64,000 nucleotides of DNA from CAYTZH01 sp964442285 (GCA_964442285.1 CAYTZH010000017.1:25802-89801); one strand, 5' to 3'. Positions 34,088 through 43,670 are shown, counted from the first letter of the stretch. Program-made: numbers and translations. The notes: generated by a model not told the origin, from the letters alone.

Positions 34088-34161
34088 TGGATCCCCGGGG
34101 AGGATTCGAACCTCCATTGGCGGAGCCAGAATCCGCAGTCCTGCCATTAGACGACCGGGGA
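34088..34161 (-). tRNA. tRNA-Gln(CTG)
   Basis: A 74-base cloverleaf with encoded CCA. The acceptor stem is TCCCCGG/CCGGGGA, with the weak first U-A pair typical of tRNA-Gln. The anticodon loop TTCTGGC gives anticodon CTG, and the T arm is GGAGG TTCGAAT CCTCC. It is convergent with gltX, five bases past its stop. Confidence 0.96.
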
Positions 34162-34335
34162 CCAGGTCAACGGAGAGTTAGCCAAGGCGCCTGCCCGGCT
34201 CAAGCGGCCCCCCTGGTCCGGCGGGAGCGGGGGGGCCGCCCCCCGCCCGGCGGGCCGGGCCCGACTCAAGAACCGGGCCCCCGGCCCGATGAACGCGGGA
34301 GGGCCGGCGGCGGATCCGGCCTCCGGGGGGACCGG

Positions 34336-36297
34336 ATGACCATGGGGGCAGCTGCACCGGCAGCCCGGGCACCGCGGGCGGGCGTGCTCCTGGCGCTGGC
34401 CCTGGTGGTGGTGGCGGCCACCCACGCCGGCTCGCTCCGGGTGCCCTTCGTCTGGGACGACCACTACCTGATTCCCCAGAACCCGGTGGTCACCGATCCG
34501 CTTCCCGTGAGCGAGTACTTCACGCGGATGTTCTGGGCCAACCCGGACCAGGGCGAGTCCCGCACCTTCTACCGGCCGCTCACGACCCTCTCCTACGTGC
34601 TCGACTACCGGCTCTGGGGCGAGGAGCCCGCCGGCTACCACCTCACCAACCTGCTCGCCCACCTGATCTGCTGCGCCCTGGTGTTCGCCCTGGCCCGGCG
34701 GGCCGGGGCGCCCCCCGGCGCCGCGGCGCTGGCCGCGACGCTGTTCGGCGTCGCGCCGCGACTCACCGAATCGGTCACCTGGATCAGCGGCCGCACCGAC
34801 CTGCTCGGAGGCATGGGCGCGCTCGCCGCCCTGTGCCTGCACAGCCCGGAGCCGGGCCAGACGGGGCGACGGATCGCCGCCGCCCTGTGCGTCTTCGCCG
34901 GCCTCCTCTGCAAGGAGGTCGCGCTGGCGGGAGCCGCCGGGGCGGTGACCCTGGAGATCGCGGCGGCGCGGTCCGCCGGCCTGGGCCTGGGCGCGCTGCG
35001 CCGGCGCCTGCTGCATCTGGTGCCCCTCGCCGTCGCCGGCGTCGCCTACGCGGGCCTCCGGCTGCTCGCCTGGTCGAATCGCTGGCTCAAGGACGCCTCG
35101 GGCGAGGATCTCTACAGCCTGCCCGAACGCGGCCTGCTGTTGCTCCAGGCGCTGGGCGTCTACGCGCTGATGGTCCTGGATCCCCTGCGCCCCCGGCTGC
35201 AGATCGGCACCCTCGGCGTTCTCGCGGCCTGGCAGATCGCCCTGGGGTGCGCCGTCCTGATCGGGATGCTGGCGCTGGCGGCGGTGGGCTGGCGACGCCG
35301 GGGACCGCCGCTGCTGCTGGGGGTCCTGGCCATGGCGGGCCTGGCCCTGGCGCTGGTGCTCCACCTGATCCCGCTGCCCGTCAACGTCGTCGCCGCCGAC
35401 CGTTTCCTCTACGTGCCCCTGGCGGGTCTGGCCGTGGCCGCCGCCGCCGCCGCCGGACGTCTGCCCCGTCGGCGATCGCCTCTCGCCCTGGCCGCCGCCG
35501 GAATCGCGACCGTCGCCTTCTGCGCCGCTACGGTGTCGCGGACCCGGGTCTGGAGCGACGAGCTCCGGCTCTGGCAGGTGGCCGTCGAGAACCGCCCGGC
35601 CTACAACGGTCTCCCCCTGGGTCTCCTGGGAGAGGTGCTCCATCGCCGCGGCCACTGCGAGCAGGCGCTGCCCCTGTTCGACGAGAGCCGCGAGATCTTC
35701 CTCGCCTACGCCCGTCATCGCGGCATCGAGACCGAGGCGGCGGATCTCCTGGTGAACACGGCCGTGTGCCACCTGGAGCTCGGTCGCAAGGAGGTGGCGC
35801 TGGGAATCCTGGAGCAGGTGGCGCGAGCGCGTCCGGAGCTGCCCATCGTCCACTTCAACCTGGGCGTCGTCCACGCCCGCCTGCTGCACTTCGAGCGGGC
35901 CGCGCAGGCCCTCGACCAGGCCGTCGTCCTGTACCCCGCGTATCCCCAGGTCCACGTCCTGCGGCCGCAGCTGGAGCGGGCCCGGGCCCTCTGGGAGACG
36001 CTGCCGCCGCCCTCGGCGGACGAGCCCTCCGCGGTGAAGGCAGGGCGCGCGACGGCGAAGGCCCTGGTGGGGGACCTCCCGGGCGCGGGCGCGCTCTGGG
36101 AGGCCGTGGTGGCCGATCCCGCCGCCGACGGCGAGCTGCTGCGCCGGGCCGCCCTGTTCCTGGCGGTCCGCGGCGACCTCGACGCCGGCCAGCGCGCGGT
36201 GCAGCGGCTCCGCGAGGTGCCGGGCCAGGCCGACCAGGCGATCCAGCTCGAGCGGGCCCTGAGCGCCCGGCGGAACGCGCCCCGCACCTCCTCCTGA
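34336..36297 (+). CDS. TMTC-like multi-membrane GT-C/TPR protein (first copy)
   Basis: A 653-residue membrane protein with about ten hydrophobic helices in its first 430 residues and a TPR-rich C-terminal soluble half. The early extracytoplasmic loop FVWDDHYL with a DD pair, YFTRMFW, FYRPL, LTESVTWISGRTDLL and LPVNVVAADRFLYVP resemble DUF1736/TMTC proteins. These are GT-C-fold glycosyltransferases that use lipid-linked sugars (O-mannosylation in animals). ATG at 34336 has a G-rich ribosome site upstream. A full-length paralogue follows. Substrate unknown. Confidence 0.75.
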   Translation: MTMGAAAPAARAPRAGVLLALALVVVAATHAGSLRVPFVWDDHYLIPQNPVVTDPLPVSEYFTRMFWANPDQGESRTFYRPLTTLSYVLDYRLWGEEPAGYHLTNLLAHLICCALVFALARRAGAPPGAAALAATLFGVAPRLTESVTWISGRTDLLGGMGALAALCLHSPEPGQTGRRIAAALCVFAGLLCKEVALAGAAGAVTLEIAAARSAGLGLGALRRRLLHLVPLAVAGVAYAGLRLLAWSNRWLKDASGEDLYSLPERGLLLLQALGVYALMVLDPLRPRLQIGTLGVLAAWQIALGCAVLIGMLALAAVGWRRRGPPLLLGVLAMAGLALALVLHLIPLPVNVVAADRFLYVPLAGLAVAAAAAAGRLPRRRSPLALAAAGIATVAFCAATVSRTRVWSDELRLWQVAVENRPAYNGLPLGLLGEVLHRRGHCEQALPLFDESREIFLAYARHRGIETEAADLLVNTAVCHLELGRKEVALGILEQVARARPELPIVHFNLGVVHARLLHFERAAQALDQAVVLYPAYPQVHVLRPQLERARALWETLPPPSADEPSAVKAGRATAKALVGDLPGAGALWEAVVADPAADGELLRRAALFLAVRGDLDAGQRAVQRLREVPGQADQAIQLERALSARRNAPRTSS

Positions 36298-36378
36298 CCC
36301 CGGAGCCGGGCGGTTGGGCCCCTCGCCGACAGGCAACGAGCCCTCAAGCCCGGCGGAATCCCACCCGAAGGAGCAGGC

Positions 36379-38331
36379 ATGAACGCGCGCGCCGAGGAGG
36401 CCCGGACCCGGCCCCGCCCCACGCTGCTGCTCGCGGTCGCGTTGGCCGTGGTGGCGCTGTCCTACGCCAGTGCGCTCCAGGGGGAGTTCGTCTGGGACGA
36501 CCATCCCCTGATCGACGAGCAGCCCGCGGTCGTCGAGCCGCTGCCCCTGCACCGCTACTTCACCCGGATGTTCTGGTCCTCGCCGGAGTACCCGATGAGC
36601 CGGGCGTTCTACCGGCCCCTGGTCGTCCTGAGCTACCGGGCCGAGTACGCGCTCTGGGGGCCCGAGCCGCTCCCCTTCCACGTCACGAATCTCGCCGTCC
36701 ACCTGCTGGCCTGCGCCCTGGTCTTCGGGCTGGCCCGTCGGGGCGGCGCGCCCGCCGAGGCCGCGGCGGCCGCCGCCCTCCTGTTCGGCACCTTCCCCCG
36801 GCTCACCGAGTCGGTGGCGTGGATCAGCGGCCGCACCGACCTGCTGGCGGGCGTTGGCGCCCTGGCGGCCTGGCAGCTCCACGACGTCGCGCCGGCGCGG
36901 ACCCGGCGGCGGGTGGCCGCGGCCGCGCTCCTGCTGCTGGCGCTCCTGTGCAAGGAGGTGGCGATCGCGGGACTGTGTGCCATCGCCGCGATGGAGCTGT
37001 GTGCCTGGCGCCGGGAGGGCGACCTGCGCCGGCGGCTCGCGCACCTGGCGCCCTACGCGGTCGCGGTGACGATCTACGCAGGCCTGCGGGTGCTGGCCTT
37101 CGCGTCGAGCCCCGGCGACGTCCCGAAGGGCGATTCCTTCCCCCTCGCCTGGCGTCCGGCGATGGCCCTCGACGCCCTGGGGCGCTATGCCGCCATGTTC
37201 CTGGACCCGCTGCGACCGCGGCTCCAGATCGGGGTCGCCGGCGCCACCGACGCGCCGTTCGTCGCCCTCGGCGTCCTCGCGGCCGCGGGTCTCCTGGCGC
37301 TCGGGCTGCAGCTGCTGCGACGCCGCTCGACGCCGCCCGAGATGCTCGCGGCCTACGTGCTCGGCGGCCTGGCCATCGCGCCGGTGCTGCACCTGATCAC
37401 GCTGCCCGTGAACGTAGTGGCCGCCGACCGCTTCCTCTACGTACCGGCGGCAGGCCTCGCCATCGGCCTCGCCATCGCGAGCCGCCGCCTGCGGCCGAGC
37501 GCCGGGCGTGCGGCCCTCGCCGCCTGCGTCGCCGCCGGGGTCGCCTTCGGCGTCGCCACCGCAGCGCGGGTGCCCGTCTGGCACGACGACCTGACCCTCT
37601 GGCGCACGGCCGCGTCCCGCGCCCACCCCTGGAACGCCCTGCCCCACGCCGGTCTCGGGGGCACCCTGCTCGAGGACGACCGCCACGCGGAGGCCCTGGA
37701 CGCGCTGCAGGAGGCCATGCGGCGCGAGCAGGCCTACCGGGAGAACGTGCGCAGTGGCCCCGAGAGCGAGTCGACCCTCGGCAACGCGGCCCTGGCCCTG
37801 GCGCGCATGGGACGCGTGGACGAGGCCGTGCCGATCCTCCGCTACCTGGCGCGCCGCAACCCCAAGGCGCCCCTGAACCGCTACAACCTGGCCATGGTCG
37901 AGGCGCAGCTCCTCCAGTTCGACGCTGCCGAGCACCACCTGCAGGCGGCGCTCGCGCTGTATCCGGGCTATCCGCGCGCCACCCGCTACCTCGCCGACCT
38001 GCGGAAGGCGCGGGCCGCCTGGGAGGCCCTCCCCGAGCCCCGGATCGACGAGTCCGTGTCCCTGAGCGCCGAGCGCGCCGCGATCTTCGTGCTGCTCGGC
38101 CACGTCAAGGCCGCCGAGAGCCTCTGGCAGCGAGTGGCGCAGTCGACGGAATCGGACCCCGACGACCTCCGACGCGCCACCGTCTTCCTCGTGCTCGAGG
38201 GGGAGCCGGCCCTGGCCGACGCGGCCCTGGCGCGGCTGAAGCGGGTTCCGGAGCATCGGGCCGAGGCGCTCCGCCTCGAGGCGGCGCTCGACGCGCGGCG
38301 CGCGATCGAGCGCGAACGGCGCGCGTCGTGA
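36379..38331 (+). CDS. TMTC-like multi-membrane GT-C/TPR protein (second copy)
   Basis: A 650-residue paralogue of the preceding gene. The shared motifs are FVWDDHPL, YFTRMFW, FYRPL, LTESVAWISGRTDLL, LLCKEVA, LDPLRPRLQIG and LPVNVVAADRFLYVP. Identity is highest in loops facing outside and lower in the TPR part (from about 430). The tandem pair likely arose by duplication and may have different acceptors. Its stop overlaps the start of the UbiA-family gene (GTGA), which links it to prenyl-lipid chemistry. Confidence 0.75.
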   Translation: MNARAEEARTRPRPTLLLAVALAVVALSYASALQGEFVWDDHPLIDEQPAVVEPLPLHRYFTRMFWSSPEYPMSRAFYRPLVVLSYRAEYALWGPEPLPFHVTNLAVHLLACALVFGLARRGGAPAEAAAAAALLFGTFPRLTESVAWISGRTDLLAGVGALAAWQLHDVAPARTRRRVAAAALLLLALLCKEVAIAGLCAIAAMELCAWRREGDLRRRLAHLAPYAVAVTIYAGLRVLAFASSPGDVPKGDSFPLAWRPAMALDALGRYAAMFLDPLRPRLQIGVAGATDAPFVALGVLAAAGLLALGLQLLRRRSTPPEMLAAYVLGGLAIAPVLHLITLPVNVVAADRFLYVPAAGLAIGLAIASRRLRPSAGRAALAACVAAGVAFGVATAARVPVWHDDLTLWRTAASRAHPWNALPHAGLGGTLLEDDRHAEALDALQEAMRREQAYRENVRSGPESESTLGNAALALARMGRVDEAVPILRYLARRNPKAPLNRYNLAMVEAQLLQFDAAEHHLQAALALYPGYPRATRYLADLRKARAAWEALPEPRIDESVSLSAERAAIFVLLGHVKAAESLWQRVAQSTESDPDDLRRATVFLVLEGEPALADAALARLKRVPEHRAEALRLEAALDARRAIERERRAS

Positions 38332-39260
38332 GCGAGTTGCCGCCGGCCGACCCCGCTACGCTAGGCGCCCCGGGAGCCCGGTCCTCGAGGGGGACGCCCT
38401 TGCTCATCCACCTGGTCCGCCTGGCGCGGCCCCATCACTGGCTGAAGAACGGCTTCATCGCCCTGCCCGTGCCCTTCGCGATCGCCGCCGGAGCGAGCCT
38501 GCACCCCAGCGTCTTCGCGGCCGGCTTCCTGGGCTTCTGCCTGCTGGCGTCGGCGGTGTACGTGTTCAACGACCTGCTGGACGCCGAGGCCGACCGCAGG
38601 AATCCGCGCAAGCGAAGCCGCCCGATCGCCTCGGGGGCGGTGCCGGTGGGGGCCGCCGTCGGCGAGCTCGTCGTGCTGGGCCTCGCCGCCGGCGTGCTGC
38701 TCGCGAGCACCGGCATCCCGGGGGTCTGGGTCGTGGCGGCGATCTACGCCGCCTCGAACGTGGCCTACTCCCTGGGCGCCAAGCACGTGCCGCTGCTCGA
38801 CGTCTTCATCCTGGCCTCGGGCTTCCTGCTGCGCGTGCTGCTGGGGACGGCCCTGGTGCGCGCCGAGCCCTCGGCCTGGCTGCTGCTGTGCACCTCGGCC
38901 CTGGCGCTCTTCCTGGCCTTCGCCAAGCGACGCGGCGACCTGGCCGAGGGCATGGGGGCCGACCACCGCCCCGCGCTGGCGGGCTACTCCATCGCCTACC
39001 TCGACGCCTGCATGGGCATCTGCGCGGGGATCGCGCTGCTGGCGTACTCGCTGTACTGCGTCGACGCGGAGGTGTTCGTCGAGGGGCGGGAGCTGGCGGG
39101 CCTCGTCTTCGTGGCCTTCTTCATCCTCGACTACCTGCGCCAGGCCTACACCCGCAACGCCGGCGCCTCGCCGGTGGAGATGGCCTACCGCTCGCGCAGC
39201 CTCCAGCTGTGTGGGGCCGGCTGGCTGGTCGCCACCGTCTGGAGCCTCGGCTGGATCTGA
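38328..39260 (+). CDS. UbiA-family prenyltransferase, decaprenyl-phosphate phosphoribosyltransferase-like
   Basis: A 310-residue membrane protein with about eight helices. The Asp-rich site NDLLDAEADRRNPRKRSRPIASG (given in part: NDLLDAEADRR, then RKRSRPIASG) matches the UbiA subgroup that transfers phosphoribose to polyprenyl phosphate. The second Asp region is near FFILDYLRQAY. The product in actinobacteria is the arabinan donor precursor; a lipid-phosphate sugar would suit the adjacent GT-C proteins. GTG at 38328 gives a 25-residue polar leader; TTG at 38400 is an alternative start. UbiA specificity is hard to call, so the substrate is tentative. Confidence 0.78.
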   Translation: MSELPPADPATLGAPGARSSRGTPLLIHLVRLARPHHWLKNGFIALPVPFAIAAGASLHPSVFAAGFLGFCLLASAVYVFNDLLDAEADRRNPRKRSRPIASGAVPVGAAVGELVVLGLAAGVLLASTGIPGVWVVAAIYAASNVAYSLGAKHVPLLDVFILASGFLLRVLLGTALVRAEPSAWLLLCTSALALFLAFAKRRGDLAEGMGADHRPALAGYSIAYLDACMGICAGIALLAYSLYCVDAEVFVEGRELAGLVFVAFFILDYLRQAYTRNAGASPVEMAYRSRSLQLCGAGWLVATVWSLGWI

Positions 39261-39275
39261 GCCGACGCCCGCCGG

Positions 39276-40139
39276 CTAGGGCACCGGGACGAGGGAAACC
39301 GGCGAGAGCACCACCACGAGCGCGCCCAGCGCGATGGCGGGGCCGAAGCCGAACGGCGTGGAGAGCTGCCGCGAGGCCAGCGCCCAGATCCCGCCGCCCG
39401 CCAGACCCAGCAGCGACGACACCAGGATCGTCTCCAGCACGCCGAGGGGGCCGACGAAGGCCCCGATGGCGGCCAGCAGCTTGATGTCCCCGAGCCCCAT
39501 GCCCGGGAACCAGAGCCAGTAGTCGGCCTGGTGCGGGCGGGGCGGAGGCTCTCCCTCGCCGGGCCAGTGCTCGAAGCGGCGGCCGAGCGCCACCGCGAGG
39601 CGGGCGTGCAGGAAGCCCACGAGCCAGAGGCTGCCGCCTCCGACGAGGGCGCCCAGGAGCGCATGGGCCGCGCCCTCGAGCAAGGGGAGGCCGCCGAGCC
39701 GGCCCACCAGGGGCGTAGCCACCAGGCCCACGACCAGGCCCCCCAGGCTGATGGCGTCGGGGATGATGCGGTGGTCCAGGTCGATCAGGGCGGCCGCGAA
39801 CAGACCTGCGCCGAAGGCCATCCACAGCAGGCTCTCGGGGGCGAGTCCGTAGCGCCAGGCGATTGCGGCGAAGAGCAGGCCCGTGGTGGCCTCCACCAGC
39901 GGGTAGCGCAGGGAGATCGCGCCCCCGCAGCCCGCGCAGCGGCCGCGAAGGAGGAGCCAGGACGCGACGGGCACGTTCTCCCAGGGCCGGATCGGCCGGC
40001 CGCAGGCCGGGCAGCGCGAGCCGGGGAACGCGATCGACTCTCCCCGCGGCAGCCGGTGTACCACCACGTTCAGGAACGAGCCCACCACGAGCCCCAGGGC
40101 CGCCGCGGCGCCGATCACCACCCCTTCCACGGCCCCCAC
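39276..40139 (-). CDS. pilD: Type IV prepilin peptidase
   Basis: PilD cleaves and N-methylates prepilins at the inner membrane. The 287-residue protein has two CxxC pairs in the cytoplasmic loop (CPACGRPI, CAGCGG) and the aspartic protease sites ALIDLDHRIIPD and GMGLGDIKLL. A Pro/His-rich insert before GMGLGD is longer than usual. GTG at 40139. It is the last gene of the pilA-pilin-GHI-D order. Confidence 0.94.
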   Translation of the reverse strand: MGAVEGVVIGAAAALGLVVGSFLNVVVHRLPRGESIAFPGSRCPACGRPIRPWENVPVASWLLLRGRCAGCGGAISLRYPLVEATTGLLFAAIAWRYGLAPESLLWMAFGAGLFAAALIDLDHRIIPDAISLGGLVVGLVATPLVGRLGGLPLLEGAAHALLGALVGGGSLWLVGFLHARLAVALGRRFEHWPGEGEPPPRPHQADYWLWFPGMGLGDIKLLAAIGAFVGPLGVLETILVSSLLGLAGGGIWALASRQLSTPFGFGPAIALGALVVVLSPVSLVPVP

Positions 40140-40188
40140 GTTAGGGGCTCGGCGCTCCCGCGACGAGCGGCGCGGCGCGCAGGCGCTC

Positions 40189-40959
40189 CTATTTGAAGTC
40201 CCGACGCTCGAAGACGACGCTCGAGAGCACGAGCAGCACCGCGACGTAGGCCGCCCCGTAGAGCAGGGCGAAGGTCACGTCCGAGCGGTCGATGGGCAGG
40301 CCGTGGGCCGCCTCGACCGTGAGGTTGAAGCTGGAGAGGTCCGGGAGGACCCGGTGGATCAGCCGGGCGGCCGCCTCGATGCTCCGCTCGCCGGACTGCG
40401 CACCCAGGGCGACGAGGTCGCGGGTGAGGTGACCCGCCACCGTGATGCCGGCGGTGAACAGGGCCGCCAGCATGGGCGTGGTGAACGAGGAGAACAGGGT
40501 GGCCACCCCCACGACCACGGCCATCTCGACGCCCATCAGCGCGACCGCGGTGGCGTGGGCCCCGTCGAGGGAGGCCTCCCCCACCCACGCCGTCCCGGCG
40601 AAGGCCGCGGCCATGATGCCCAGCTGCATCCACAGGGTGGCGACGAGGCCGAGGTACTTGCCGACCAGGAACTCGGGCCGGGAGACGGGCTTCGAGAGGA
40701 TGGTGTAGACCGTGCGGCGCTCCACCTCCCGGTAGATCAGGTTGATCCCCACGGCGATGGCAATGATGGTGCCGAACAGCCGCATCATCGCGAGTCCCAG
40801 GTTGACGAGGATCCGCTCCCGCTCCACGTAGGAGAGATTGGCCAGCACCACGCCGGCGGCGATCATCACCACGGCGAAGGCCAGTAGCGTGTAGAGGATC
40901 CGGCTCCGGATCGCCTCGCGGATCGTGTTGCCGGCAATGGCGAGCACGCGGGAGATCAT
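40189..40959 (-). CDS. pilI: ABC transporter permease, PilI-like
   Basis: A 256-residue ABC-2-type permease with about six helices. It starts MISRVLAIAGNTIREAIRSR and contains LIYREVERRTVYTILSKPVSR, typical of this family. ATG at 40959 overlaps the ATP-binding gene stop. Position between pilH-like and pilD genes matches Myxococcus pilI, required for pilin export or assembly; the symbol rests on synteny. Confidence 0.8.
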   Translation of the reverse strand: MISRVLAIAGNTIREAIRSRILYTLLAFAVVMIAAGVVLANLSYVERERILVNLGLAMMRLFGTIIAIAVGINLIYREVERRTVYTILSKPVSRPEFLVGKYLGLVATLWMQLGIMAAAFAGTAWVGEASLDGAHATAVALMGVEMAVVVGVATLFSSFTTPMLAALFTAGITVAGHLTRDLVALGAQSGERSIEAAARLIHRVLPDLSSFNLTVEAAHGLPIDRSDVTFALLYGAAYVAVLLVLSSVVFERRDFK

Positions 40960-41960
40960 CGCGGGTTCTCCTCGGGGGCCGGGGTCTCGACCCCGTCCAC
41001 CGGCGTCTCGGGACCGCGCACGGCGGACAGGAAGATCGACTCGAGGGAGGGCCGCAGCGGCGTCACCGACACGATCTCGGCGCCGCACCCGAGGGCCGAC
41101 CCGAGCAGTCCCTCGACGTCCTTCGAGGGCACGCGCAGCTCCACCCGCTCGCCGTGGCCCCGGAGCTGGGCGGCGAAGCGCTCGTCCAGACGCCCGGCCA
41201 GCTCGGGCGTGATGCGGGCCAGGACCACCTCGGTCTGCTGCTCGCCCTCGGTGGAGAAGTCCTCGATGCGACCCTCGTAGCGGAGGCGTCCCTGCACCAG
41301 GATCGCCACCCGGTCGCACAGCATCTCCACGTCGTGGAGGATGTGGGTGTTCATGAAGACGGTCCTGCCCTCGGTCCGCAGGCGCAGGATCAGGTCGCGG
41401 ATCTCCTTGCGTCCGATCGGATCGAGCCCGCTCATGGGCTCGTCGAGGAAGACCACCTCGGGATCGTGGACCAGGGCCTGGGCGATGCCGATGCGCTGGA
41501 GCATGCCCTTCGAGTAGGTGCGCAGGCGGGCATGGCCCGCGTGGGAGAGGCCTACCCAGTGGAGCAGCGTCTCGATCCGCGCGTCGCGCTGGGGCCCGGG
41601 CACGCCCCCCAGGCGCGCGTAGAGCGCCAGGAACTCGCGGCCCGTGAGGAAGTCGTGGAACCACGGATTCTCGGGCAGGAAGCCCACGTGACGCCGGAAG
41701 GCGGTCTCGCGCACGTCGTGGCCCAGGATGCTCGCGCTGCCCGCGCTGGCGCGGATCAGACCCATCAGCACCTTCAGGGTGGTGGTCTTGCCGGCCCCGT
41801 TGGGGCCCACGAAGCCGAAGATCTCGCCCCGCTGCACGGAGAAGCTGATCCCGTGCAGGACACGCTTCTTGCGCAGCCCGAAGCCGGGTCGGAAGTCCTT
41901 CACGATGTCCCGGACGCGGACGATCTCGTCCCCGTCCGCCAGCGGTGCCGCCTGCTGCAT
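40956..41960 (-). CDS. pilH: ABC transporter ATP-binding protein, PilH-like
   Basis: A 334-residue ATPase: Walker A GPNGAGKTT, signature YSKGMLQRIGIAQAL, Walker B VVFLDEPMSGLDP and H-loop NTHILHD. A C-terminal extension of about 100 residues follows the nucleotide domain. ATG at 41960 shares one base with the pilG stop (TGATG). Synteny with Myxococcus pilGHI supports a pilus-related role. Confidence 0.83.
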   Translation of the reverse strand: MQQAAPLADGDEIVRVRDIVKDFRPGFGLRKKRVLHGISFSVQRGEIFGFVGPNGAGKTTTLKVLMGLIRASAGSASILGHDVRETAFRRHVGFLPENPWFHDFLTGREFLALYARLGGVPGPQRDARIETLLHWVGLSHAGHARLRTYSKGMLQRIGIAQALVHDPEVVFLDEPMSGLDPIGRKEIRDLILRLRTEGRTVFMNTHILHDVEMLCDRVAILVQGRLRYEGRIEDFSTEGEQQTEVVLARITPELAGRLDERFAAQLRGHGERVELRVPSKDVEGLLGSALGCGAEIVSVTPLRPSLESIFLSAVRGPETPVDGVETPAPEENPR

Positions 41961-42907
41961 CAGGGCATCTCCCTCACGTGGCCGCCCCGACCCCAGTCGC
42001 CGGTCGGAGAGAAGGCGGAGCCCCGGACCTCGTAGCGGCGGCGGTACCAGGTGGAGACGATCCGGTCCTGCTCCGGATCCAGCATCCAGCCGGCGCCGTT
42101 GGGCTCCCGGGGGAGCCGGGGCAGCACCGGCCACTCCCCCGCGGTCAGATCCTCGACCCGCTCGATGTCGCGCCCGAAGCGCTCGCGGTACCTGGCCCGG
42201 GCCGTGTCGAGCAGCCGCGCCCGCCGCTCGGTGCGGATCTCGAGCAGCGCTTCCTGGTACTGTTCGCGGGCGGCGGGATCCTCGGCGCTCGCGGCCAAGG
42301 CCTCGACGAAGCCGGCCGCCGTCTCCAGATCGCCGCTGTTGGCCCGCAGCCGGGCCACCAGGCGCTTCAGGTAGACGGGCGGATCGGGCACGTCGACGCC
42401 CCCGTAGGGCGCCGGGCCGCCTTTCAGGTGGACCGCCGGCTCCAGGGCCTCCGCGGCCCCGGCGTAGTCGTTCAGGTAGTAGAAGCGGTTGAAGCCCAGA
42501 TAGAAGCGATTGCGCCAGTCGTCCGGGTGGTACTCGATGCCGCGTTCGAGCAGGCGGTTGGCCTCCCGGACCTGCTCGGGCGTCGCGGTGAGCCAGAGGG
42601 CAGCGAAGCGGTAGGGGTGGCTGGTCCACGGGTTCAGGCTGGTGATCACGTCCACCAGGCGGCCGAGGAGCGGGCCCTTCTCGCGGGCGGCCCCGGGATC
42701 GGCCCCGACCACCTGCACCGCCTGGATCCAGTAGTAGTCGGCGAGCATGGCGTCGAAGCCCAGGGCCAGCAGCCGGGCCACGCCGGGCCGTGGCACGTAG
42801 AGCTCGCCGCGCTCCACGCGCGCGCTCACGTCGAGCTGGCGGTGCGCCGCCAGCGTGGCGGCGGTCGCCACCGCGAGGACGAGCCATCGGACCGGCAACC
42901 GCGACAT
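41960..42907 (-). CDS. pilG: Membrane-anchored TPR-like protein, PilG-like
   Basis: A 315-residue protein with an N-terminal signal-anchor (VRWLVLAVATAATLAA), then helical repeats (LLERGIEYHPDDWRNRFYLGFN, YYLNDYAGAAEALEPAV). No enzymatic motif. It occupies the pilG slot in the pilA-pilG-pilH-pilI-pilD order. The PilG family is poorly conserved, so the symbol is by position. Confidence 0.65.
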   Translation of the reverse strand: MSRLPVRWLVLAVATAATLAAHRQLDVSARVERGELYVPRPGVARLLALGFDAMLADYYWIQAVQVVGADPGAAREKGPLLGRLVDVITSLNPWTSHPYRFAALWLTATPEQVREANRLLERGIEYHPDDWRNRFYLGFNRFYYLNDYAGAAEALEPAVHLKGGPAPYGGVDVPDPPVYLKRLVARLRANSGDLETAAGFVEALAASAEDPAAREQYQEALLEIRTERRARLLDTARARYRERFGRDIERVEDLTAGEWPVLPRLPREPNGAGWMLDPEQDRIVSTWYRRRYEVRGSAFSPTGDWGRGGHVREMP

Positions 42908-42953
42908 GGGAACCCGGACACCCCCCGCGCCCGCGCCTCCCGGACGGGAGACG

Positions 42954-43568
42954 CTAGTAGTCGTCTCCTTCGGAGAACGGGACCACCTGGTTGAGGACGG
43001 GATCCCCGTGGATGTCCAGCGGGGGCCCGTCGCTGGTGGGCAGCGAGCCGCCGCCGCCGGGGCAGAGCCCGCACGGGGCCGTGTTCCCGACGCGATCCGG
43101 GTAGACGTACAGGAAGATCGAAACCGCGCCGTCGCCGTCGACGTCGCCGTAGGCGGCGGCCGTGAACATGGGGCCGTCGCCCTGGTCGTCCTCGAAGGCG
43201 TCGTAGTCGAAGTAGGTGGCGCCCTCGGGCCGCCAGCCGAGGGTGTCGAAGCCCGCGCCGGGCGGGTCCGAGGGAAAGCGCCCGTCGTCGAGGGCGGCCC
43301 AGTTCTGCTTGTTCTGGCTGATGCCGGCCGACGTGCCGGGAGAGACGGTGGCGTCCACGAAGGCGCCGAACTCGGTCTCGTAGGCGAGCTGGACCTTCCG
43401 GATCGACTCCAGGTTGGAGTACGCCTCGGCCCGCTTCGAGCGCCACTGGTAGCGCATGAACGAGGTGATCGCGGTGCTCGCGAGGATCCCGATGAGCGCC
43501 ACGACGATCATCAGCTCGATCAGGGTGAAGCCCCGTCGGTGGTCGCGGTTTCGGATGGCTGCGCGCAT
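42954..43568 (-). CDS. Type IV pilin-like protein
   Basis: A 204-residue prepilin with a 13-residue basic leader, cleavage at G|FTLIELMIVVALIG with Glu5, then an alpha-1 spine and a C-terminal head. The head ends in a Cys pair (PCGLC) and is rich in Gly and Asp (DVDGDGAVSIF). ATG at 43568 has GAGGAAG upstream. It differs from PilA in the head, so it may be a minor pilin or an alternative major pilin. It is 102 bases downstream of pilA. Confidence 0.9.
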   Translation of the reverse strand: MRAAIRNRDHRRGFTLIELMIVVALIGILASTAITSFMRYQWRSKRAEAYSNLESIRKVQLAYETEFGAFVDATVSPGTSAGISQNKQNWAALDDGRFPSDPPGAGFDTLGWRPEGATYFDYDAFEDDQGDGPMFTAAAYGDVDGDGAVSIFLYVYPDRVGNTAPCGLCPGGGGSLPTSDGPPLDIHGDPVLNQVVPFSEGDDY

Positions 43569-43670
43569 GGCTTCCTCTCGGGGGATTCCCACGGAGTCGA
43601 GAGACGGAGAGCGGCGGTGTGGCGGTGGGAGGGCCGGAGCCCTCCCACCGCGCAACCGACTTCGGGCCTC

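Noticed and set aside
34147..38256. A 1369-codon minus-strand frame opposite the two TMTC-like genes
   Set aside because: Translation is repetitive Gln/Gly/Arg/Ala-rich shadow; the plus strand has the conserved motifs and start signals.
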